A stretch of 7,601 nt of DNA from an uncultured Collinsella sp. (GTDB taxonomy: Bacteria; Actinomycetota; Coriobacteriia; Coriobacteriales; Coriobacteriaceae): assembly GCA_900551195.1 (NCBI GenBank), contig URVD01000082.1:1-7601 (forward strand), written 5' to 3'. This document shows, in pieces, positions 1-4,609 of the stretch. The first letter of the stretch is position 1. Every line of letters begins with the position of its first letter. A program made the translations under genes and the position numbers. Under the pieces are notes generated by a model that saw only the letters and a list, made by a program, of their open reading frames with translations, did not search any database and was not told the origin of the DNA.

Positions 1-523
1 GCTCTACACGCCCGAGTATCAGCTTGTCGGCGACGAGTGCGCCGTAATCGAGACGTCGAAGGGTGCCATCAAGGTCAAGTTTGACGGCGAGGGCGCTCCC
101 ATTCATGTCGCGAACTTCTGCGAGCTTTCCACGATGGGTTTCTATGATGGCCTTAAGTTCCATCGCTATGTGCCCGGCTTTGTCATTCAGGGCGGCGACC
201 CCAATACCCGCGATATGTCCGGCGCCGACGTCGCTGCCGGTCTTGAGGGCCCCGATGGCATGCCCGGTACCGGTGGCCCCGGCTACTGCATCAAGGGCGA
301 GTTTGCCACCAATCCGCGCAACAGCCATGTCGATGGCGCCCTTGCCATGGCACGCTCCATGGACCCCGATTCCGCGGGTTCGCAGTTCTACTTCTGCCTG
401 GGCGCCCAGCATAACCTCGATTCCGGTTACACCGTCTTTGGTACCACGGTCGAGGGTCTCGATGTGATTTCGCAGCTGCGTGCCGGCGACGAGATCGTCC
501 ATGTCGAGATCGTTCACGAGTAA
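1..523 (+). CDS. Cyclophilin-type peptidyl-prolyl cis-trans isomerase (5'-truncated by window edge)
   Basis: The reading frame is open from the first full codon (base 2) to TAA at 521-523, giving 173 visible residues; the start lies upstream. Cyclophilins catalyse cis-trans isomerisation of Xaa-Pro bonds and assist folding. The family signature is clear: FHRYVPGFVIQGGD (visible residues 53-66) carries the catalytic Arg and the Phe/Gln of the active site. It is followed by GTGGPGY (89-95), SQFYFC (127-132) and TVFG (144-147). Between GGDP and GTGGPGY there are about 18-20 extra residues compared with compact bacterial cyclophilins. The position equivalent to the cyclosporin-contacting Trp of human CypA appears to be Asn (in HNLD), as expected for a cyclosporin-insensitive bacterial form. 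Whether the missing N-terminus holds a signal or lipoprotein peptide cannot be seen, so cellular location is unknown. The next gene starts 11 nt downstream, so the two are probably co-transcribed. Confidence 0.95.
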   Translation, partial: LYTPEYQLVGDECAVIETSKGAIKVKFDGEGAPIHVANFCELSTMGFYDGLKFHRYVPGFVIQGGDPNTRDMSGADVAAGLEGPDGMPGTGGPGYCIKGEFATNPRNSHVDGALAMARSMDPDSAGSQFYFCLGAQHNLDSGYTVFGTTVEGLDVISQLRAGDEIVHVEIVHE

Positions 524-528
524 AGGGG
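522..528 (+). promoter_or_regulatory. Shine-Dalgarno for TTG start of the TPR gene
   Basis: The sequence AAAGGGG overlaps the cyclophilin stop codon and ends six bases before TTG 535. It is the only purine-rich motif at a workable distance. No ATG in this frame gives the full first TPR repeat, so it supports TTG as the start. Confidence 0.6.
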
Positions 529-534
529 ACTTCC

Positions 535-1839
535 TTGAATAGCCAGCTGATCCAACAGGGCCGCGCCGCTTACCGCGCGGGTGATTTTTCCGCTGCAGCC
601 CAGATGCTTGGGGCGGCAAAGACTCCCGATGAGATTATGGGCGAGGCCGATCACCTTCGTGGTAACGCCTTGATGCACCTGGGCATGTATGCCGAGGCCG
701 CCGAGGCCTACGCCGCCGCCCTCAACGACGGCACCTATGGCAAGCGCGGCGCGCTGCTCACCAACCGCGGCAAGGCGCTCGCCGCCGTGGGCGACTACAC
801 GACGGCCGCTCAGGCGTTCTCTGCTGCTACGCAGGACGCTTCTTATGCCACGCCGTTCAAGGCCTATCTGGGCCTGGGTAACGCGCTGTTCCAGTCGGGC
901 GACTATGCCAACGCGGGTACTGCCTTCCGTCAGGCTGCCATCGATGGCGCCAATCCGGCTCCTGCCGCCGCGCTCGGCGAGCTCGGTCGTTGCTTCATCA
1001 AGCTCGGCCGTCCGGCGGATGCCGTGGAGACCTACCGCACGGCTATCGACTTTGCCGGCCCCCGCGACGACACGCGTGCGCTCAACGCCGGCATGGGTCA
1101 GGCGCTTTCTGCCGCCGGCCGTCCCTCCGACGCACTCGACGCCTTTAACGCCGCTACTGCCGATGGCATCTACCAGCTCACCTCCGAGCAGGCCGATGAG
1201 CTTGCCCGCGTGCACGATTCGCTTGCCGCGCTGTCTGCCCAGACGGCTATGGCCACGGCTCCGGCGCCCGCGATGGACGCTCCTGCCGTCGATCCGCTCG
1301 ATCCTACGGGCGCGACCGGTCAGTTTATGCCCGATCCCTCGGACACCGGCTTCTTTACGCTGTCCGAGTCCGAGATGGTCCAGCAGGACCGTCAGGATCG
1401 TAAGCAGGCCAAGGTCCGTCGTCGCCATCGCCACACGGGTCTCAAAGTCTTCATCGTGCTGCTTCTGCTCATTTTGATCGCCGCGGGCGGTCTGGGCTTT
1501 GCCTACACGCGCGGCTTTGGCTTCCCGTCCCAGGAGTCTGTCGTTACCGATCTGTTCCAGGCTGCCGGCGACGGTGACACCGCAAAGGCCGAGTCTTGCC
1601 TGGCATCGAGCCTGTCCGAGGACGCTAAGTCGATGATCATCTCCTCGATTCCGCAGGGTGCCACCGTGTCCGTCGAGGGCATGGATCAGTCCATGACCGA
1701 GACGACCGCTAAGGTGAAGGCATCGCTGTCCAAGGGCGGCGAGCAGGAGTACACCGTCAAATTCGTGCGCTCCGACAACCATATCGGCTGGGCCGTTTCC
1801 TCGCTCGATATGGATTTCTCGGCTGCTGACAACCAGTAG
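535..1839 (+). CDS. TPR-repeat protein with one transmembrane helix and an extracytoplasmic C-terminal domain (uncharacterised)
   Basis: A 434-residue protein starting at TTG, chosen because a Shine-Dalgarno sequence lies just upstream and the first TPR helix begins immediately. Residues about 3-215 form six TPR-like helical hairpins with the usual small/aromatic pattern, for example GNALMHLGMYAEAAEAY (43-59) and GNALFQSGDYANAGTAF (115-131). An Ala/Pro-rich linker follows (about 235-275), then a strongly basic stretch (KQAKVRRRHRH, 290-300) and a single hydrophobic helix (about 303-325). The last 105 residues resemble small NTF2-like/DUF4878-type domains (start VVTDLFQAAGDGDTAKA), a tentative fold guess. 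The basic residues before the helix predict TPRs in the cytoplasm and the C-terminal domain outside. TPRs bind proteins, so an adaptor or scaffold role is likely, but partner and function are not known. It sits between a cyclophilin and mreB; involvement in cell-wall growth is only a guilt-by-association inference. Confidence 0.9.
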   Translation: MNSQLIQQGRAAYRAGDFSAAAQMLGAAKTPDEIMGEADHLRGNALMHLGMYAEAAEAYAAALNDGTYGKRGALLTNRGKALAAVGDYTTAAQAFSAATQDASYATPFKAYLGLGNALFQSGDYANAGTAFRQAAIDGANPAPAAALGELGRCFIKLGRPADAVETYRTAIDFAGPRDDTRALNAGMGQALSAAGRPSDALDAFNAATADGIYQLTSEQADELARVHDSLAALSAQTAMATAPAPAMDAPAVDPLDPTGATGQFMPDPSDTGFFTLSESEMVQQDRQDRKQAKVRRRHRHTGLKVFIVLLLLILIAAGGLGFAYTRGFGFPSQESVVTDLFQAAGDGDTAKAESCLASSLSEDAKSMIISSIPQGATVSVEGMDQSMTETTAKVKASLSKGGEQEYTVKFVRSDNHIGWAVSSLDMDFSAADNQ

Positions 1840-1861
1840 TGACCTTATGGGATTTAGCTTT

Positions 1862-1894
1862 GCCCGGCGCTTCACCGCAAGTGAGGTGCCGGGC
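1862..1894 (+). terminator. Strong hairpin between the TPR gene and mreB (possible terminator without U-tract)
   Basis: GCCCGGCGCTTCAC (1862-1875) pairs with GTGAGGTGCCGGGC (1881-1894) over 14 bp including two G-U pairs, with a 5-nt loop CGCAA. It starts 22 nt after the TPR stop codon, a normal place for a terminator. However, it is followed by TTGCGCTAG rather than a run of T, so it is not a classical Rho-independent terminator. It may terminate weakly, stabilise the 3' end of the upstream message, or act on the mreB promoter, whose -35 region would fall in its right arm. Confidence 0.55.
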
Positions 1895-1903
1895 TTGCGC
1901 TAG

Positions 1904-1909
1904 TATGAT
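1904..1909 (+). promoter_or_regulatory. Candidate -10 element of the mreB operon promoter
   Basis: TATGAT matches the sigma-70 type TATAAT at five of six positions and would start transcription near 1916, leaving a 5' leader of about 40 nt before mreB. A -35 box at 16-18 bp spacing is poor (region 1880-1887, GTGAGG-like), so this is a weak or activator-dependent prediction. It lies in the only intergenic gap of the window long enough for a promoter. Confidence 0.35.
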
Positions 1910-1944
1910 GAGCTAGTAGTTTTCCAGCAATCATCCAACACATC

Positions 1945-1949
1945 AGGAG
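1945..1949 (+). promoter_or_regulatory. Shine-Dalgarno fixing mreB start at TTG 1955
   Basis: AGGAG lies five bases before TTG 1955. The first in-frame ATG (1967) is 17 bases away, too far for this site, so the TTG is preferred. Confidence 0.75.
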
Positions 1950-1954
1950 TTGCG

Positions 1955-2998
1955 TTGTTTTCTTTGATGGATATGTTCTTCGGTAGCTATGCGGGCGATC
2001 TTGCCATCGACCTCGGCACCGCAAATACGCTTGTCTCCGTGCGCGGCAAGGGCATCGTCATTCGCGAGCCCTCTGTAGTCGCCATCGACAAGAACGACGA
2101 GCGCATCCTAGCGGTCGGTATCGAGGCAAAGCGCATGCTCGGCCGTACGCCCGGCAACATCGTGGCCGTTCGTCCCCTGAAGGACGGCGTCATCGCCGAC
2201 TTCGATGTTACCGAGGCTATGCTTCGCTATTTTATCGACAAGGCGTCCGAGAAGCGCTATCCGTGGACTCCGCGTCCGCGTGTTGTCGTCTGCGTTCCCT
2301 CCGGTGTCACGTCGGTCGAGAAGCGCGCTGTCTTTGAGGCCACGATCCAGGCTGGCGCTCGCCAGGCCTACCTGATCGAGGAGCCCATGGCTGCCGCTAT
2401 CGGCGCCGATCTGCCCGTCGAGGAACCCACCGGCTCCATGGTCATCGACATCGGTGGCGGTACCACCGAGGTTGCCGTTATCGCTATGGGCGGCATCGTC
2501 GTCTCGCAGTCCATCCGTATTGCCGGCGACGAGTTCGACCAGGCCATCCTCACGCACGTTCGTGATGCCTACAACTTGGCCATCGGCGAGCGTACGGCAG
2601 AGGACATCAAGATCAAGGTCGGCTCCGCCGTGCCGCTCAAGGACGAGCTCGACGTCGAGGTCAACGGCCGCGACGTGATCACCGGTCTGCCCAAGACCGT
2701 GCGCATCGAGAGCGAGGAGATTCGTCGCGCGCTCAACAAGCCGCTCGACGAGATGGCCAAGGCCGTCAAGGACGCACTCGACGCTACGCCTCCCGATCTT
2801 GCCTCGGACCTTATGTACTACGGCATTTTGCTGACTGGTGGCGGCGCGCTGCTGCGCGGTCTCGACGTGCGCCTGCGCGATGAGACCGGTGTTTCGGTCA
2901 ACGTCAGCCCCACGGCGCTCGATAACGTCGTTAACGGCTGTGCCCGCGTGCTCGAGGCCAATGCGTTTGATGGCGGCTTCGTCCAGACCAATGCTTAA
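1955..2998 (+). CDS. mreB: Rod shape-determining protein MreB (bacterial actin)
   Basis: MreB is an actin-fold ATPase that polymerises into membrane-bound filaments on the cytoplasmic face and orients peptidoglycan synthesis. The 347-residue protein is full length for the family. Motifs of the nucleotide pocket are intact: DLGTANTLV (19-27, phosphate 1), PLKDGVIADFD (74-84), CVPSGVTSVEKRA (113-125), IEEPMAAAIG (141-150, with the catalytic-loop glutamates), IDIGGGTTEVAV (164-175, phosphate 2) and LLTGGGALLRG (292-302, adenosine motif). The hydrophobic N-terminus MFSLMDMFFG fits the amphipathic membrane-anchoring segment seen in many MreBs. The start is TTG, set by AGGAG five bases upstream. 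It is the first gene of the elongation cluster, 21 nt before mreC, and is probably transcribed from a promoter in 1840-1954. Nothing suggests inactivation. The related Mbl and MreBH paralogues cannot be excluded by sequence alone, but linkage to mreCD points to MreB. Confidence 0.98.
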   Translation: MFSLMDMFFGSYAGDLAIDLGTANTLVSVRGKGIVIREPSVVAIDKNDERILAVGIEAKRMLGRTPGNIVAVRPLKDGVIADFDVTEAMLRYFIDKASEKRYPWTPRPRVVVCVPSGVTSVEKRAVFEATIQAGARQAYLIEEPMAAAIGADLPVEEPTGSMVIDIGGGTTEVAVIAMGGIVVSQSIRIAGDEFDQAILTHVRDAYNLAIGERTAEDIKIKVGSAVPLKDELDVEVNGRDVITGLPKTVRIESEEIRRALNKPLDEMAKAVKDALDATPPDLASDLMYYGILLTGGGALLRGLDVRLRDETGVSVNVSPTALDNVVNGCARVLEANAFDGGFVQTNA

Positions 2999-3003
2999 TT
3001 TCC

Positions 3004-3012
3004 AAAAGGTGG
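3004..3012 (+). promoter_or_regulatory. Shine-Dalgarno fixing mreC start at TTG 3020
   Basis: AAAAGGTGG ends seven bases before TTG 3020. The alternative ATG at 3077 has no purine-rich site in front of it and lies in the loop of a hairpin, so the TTG is the better start. Confidence 0.65.
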
Positions 3013-3019
3013 ATTCCAT

Positions 3020-4018
3020 TTGGCACGATCTTCGGGTTTCTCCACAAATCTGAATACCAAGCGACAATCAACGGGTATGCGCCCGTTGATTGTTTTCAGC
3101 CTGATTTCGGTGTTGCTGCTCACGTTTTACATCCGCGAGGGCGAGGCAGGACCGATTCATGCCGTGCGCTCGGGCGTGACGACGATTACCTCGCCGGTGC
3201 GCTTTGTGGGCTCGGCTGTGGCGGCTCCCTTCAATGCGATCGGTAACGTGTTCTCTAACCTTACGGCGTCGCAGGACACGCTTGACGAGCTTAAGAAGCA
3301 AAACGAGGAACTGACCTCTAAGGTTGCCGAGCTCTCCGAGGCTCAAAAGACCGCCGAGCGTCTGGAGGGGCTGGTCGGCCTGCAGTCGACCTATAACCTC
3401 AAATCGACCGCTGCTCGTATCGTTGGTGCCTCCGGCGATGCCTGGACCTCGACCGTTACCATCGACAAGGGCTCTGCCGACGGGCTTACCATCAACATGC
3501 CCGTGACGAGTTCTGCCGGTGTTATCGGCCAGATTATCGAGGTATCGGCCAAGACCTCTACCGTGCGCCTGATTGGCGACGAGAACTCCGGCGTATCCGC
3601 CATGGTGCAGGACACGCGCGCCCAGGGTATGCTGCAGGGTCAGGCTGACGGCACGCTGCGTCTTGAGTACGTGAGCGTCGATTCCGACGTTAAGGTTGGC
3701 GACATCATCGTGACCTCGGGCATTGGCGGTGTGTTCCCCAAGGGTCTACCGCTCGGCACCGTCTCGTCGGTTGAAAAATCCGCAAACGACGTGTACTACA
3801 CCATTGTGGTGCGCGCCCAGACGACGGCCGAGAACAACGAGGAAGTGCTGGTCATCACCTCGCTGACCGACGAACAGTCGGCCTCGGATGAGGACGTGAG
3901 CACCGCTAATAGCACGCCGCAGGGAACGTCGCGCGATGCTGCGACCAAGACGAAGGACGAGAGCCCGGATGACAGTTCCGACACGTCCGAGACGACCGAT
4001 TCCGGCTCGAGCGAGTAG
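3020..4018 (+). CDS. mreC: Rod shape-determining protein MreC
   Basis: MreC is the bitopic scaffold of the elongasome: it binds MreB/MreD and activates PBP2 through its periplasmic or extracellular domain. The 332-residue product has a short basic cytoplasmic N-terminus (1-21), one membrane helix (about 22-38), a coiled coil with heptad-like charge pattern (about 82-120), and the two-lobed beta-barrel domain (about 130-280). Family signatures include DKGSADGL (149-156) and VTSGIGGVFPKGLPLGTV (231-248). Residues from about 283 form a tail rich in Ser, Thr, Asp and Glu, with no hydrophobic core, predicted disordered and outside the cell membrane; such a tail is not part of the conserved fold. 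Start TTG 3020 is supported by AAAAGGTGG. Codons 15-25 form a perfect 12-bp inverted repeat, listed separately. The stop is 11 nt before the preferred mreD start, consistent with translational coupling. Confidence 0.97.
   Translation: MARSSGFSTNLNTKRQSTGMRPLIVFSLISVLLLTFYIREGEAGPIHAVRSGVTTITSPVRFVGSAVAAPFNAIGNVFSNLTASQDTLDELKKQNEELTSKVAELSEAQKTAERLEGLVGLQSTYNLKSTAARIVGASGDAWTSTVTIDKGSADGLTINMPVTSSAGVIGQIIEVSAKTSTVRLIGDENSGVSAMVQDTRAQGMLQGQADGTLRLEYVSVDSDVKVGDIIVTSGIGGVFPKGLPLGTVSSVEKSANDVYYTIVVRAQTTAENNEEVLVITSLTDEQSASDEDVSTANSTPQGTSRDAATKTKDESPDDSSDTSETTDSGSSE
3064..3093 (+). repeat. Perfect 12-bp inverted repeat inside the start of mreC (possible attenuator)
   Basis: ACAATCAACGGG (3064-3075) and CCCGTTGATTGT (3082-3093) are exact reverse complements separated by TATGCG. 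A G-U pair (3063/3094) can add to the base, and the T-run TTTT (3093-3096) begins at the foot of the stem. It lies 44 nt into the mreC coding sequence, with the internal ATG 3077 in the loop. The structure is visible directly; a regulatory role is inference. Confidence 0.7.
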
Positions 4019-4022
4019 GGGG
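4017..4022 (+). promoter_or_regulatory. Shine-Dalgarno deciding mreD start
   Basis: AGGGGG overlaps the mreC stop codon. It ends seven bases before ATG 4030 but only one base before ATG 4024, so 4030 is the better-spaced start. Confidence 0.5.
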
Positions 4023-4029
4023 CATGTCC

Positions 4030-4596
4030 ATGGATCTACACGAGCAGGGGATGAGCTCCCGTACGTTTGTAATCGCCGCCATCGTGTGCGTGCTGCTGCA
4101 GGCAGGCCTGGCACCGCAGATCTCCATTGCGGGCGGTCGCGTCAACTTTATGATTATCCTGGTGTGCATAAGCGTGTTCTCGGGCGACCCGACCCGTGCC
4201 GTCGTGTGCGGTTTTTGCAGCGGCTTGTTCTATGACCTTTCCGCTGCCGTGCCGGTGGGCGTTATGTCGCTCCTGCTGACCGTGGGTTCTTTTGCCCTGG
4301 TGCATAGCGCCGCCGGTCAGACGGGCGGTACCCCGAGTGCGCGCGGCATCACGGTGGGTGCCTTCGCGCTCGTCATTAATGTGATCTACAGCATCATCTT
4401 GCTGTTTATGGGTTTGGAGACGAGCTTTGTCGTGGCGATCTTCGGCCATGCGCTGCCGTCTTCGATCCTGACGGGTTTGGTTGCCATTCCGTTTTTGATG
4501 TCCGGCGTCGTGCCGCAGTCCGGTTATGGATTCTCCGCACGTGGCGGACGCCAGACGGGCATGCGCTTTAAGCCCAAGACCCGTAAGCTCAAATAG
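4030..4596 (+). CDS. mreD: Rod shape-determining protein MreD
   Basis: MreD is a small polytopic membrane protein of the elongation complex that interacts with MreC and the PBP2-RodA pair. The 188-residue product (190 if ATG 4024 is used) is of usual size. It has hydrophobic segments at roughly residues 12-28, 39-52, 57-70, 76-95, 106-128 and 132-161, giving five or six membrane helices. The segment GFCSGLFYDLSAAVPVG (61-77) matches the typical MreD pattern of a Gly/Leu-rich helix ending in Asp before a PxG turn. The C-terminus (RFKPKTRKLK) is strongly basic and expected in the cytoplasm. MreD sequences diverge strongly, so the call also relies on position between mreC and mrdA. The start at 4030 is preferred on Shine-Dalgarno spacing. 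The stop is 13 nt before mrdA. Confidence 0.93.
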   Translation: MDLHEQGMSSRTFVIAAIVCVLLQAGLAPQISIAGGRVNFMIILVCISVFSGDPTRAVVCGFCSGLFYDLSAAVPVGVMSLLLTVGSFALVHSAAGQTGGTPSARGITVGAFALVINVIYSIILLFMGLETSFVVAIFGHALPSSILTGLVAIPFLMSGVVPQSGYGFSARGGRQTGMRFKPKTRKLK

Positions 4597-4609
4597 GGGA
4601 GGCCTGTAG

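Noticed and set aside
514..1875. Long open frame on the minus strand (453 codons) opposite the TPR gene
   Set aside because: It mirrors the TPR gene, where GC-rich codons leave few stops on the other strand. The product is low-complexity and Arg/Gly/His-rich with no recognisable domain.
2999..3019. Small hairpin TCCA/TGGA around the mreC ribosome binding site
   Set aside because: Only four base pairs, expected often by chance and too weak to block translation.
2108..3067. Minus-strand open frame of 319 codons opposite mreB
   Set aside because: mreB is unambiguous in the same place. The antisense product is Asp/Gly/Val-rich and typical of a shadow frame.
3077..3079. ATG as alternative mreC start
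   Set aside because: No Shine-Dalgarno sequence precedes it and it would remove the basic cytoplasmic segment before the membrane helix; TTG 3020 has a good site.
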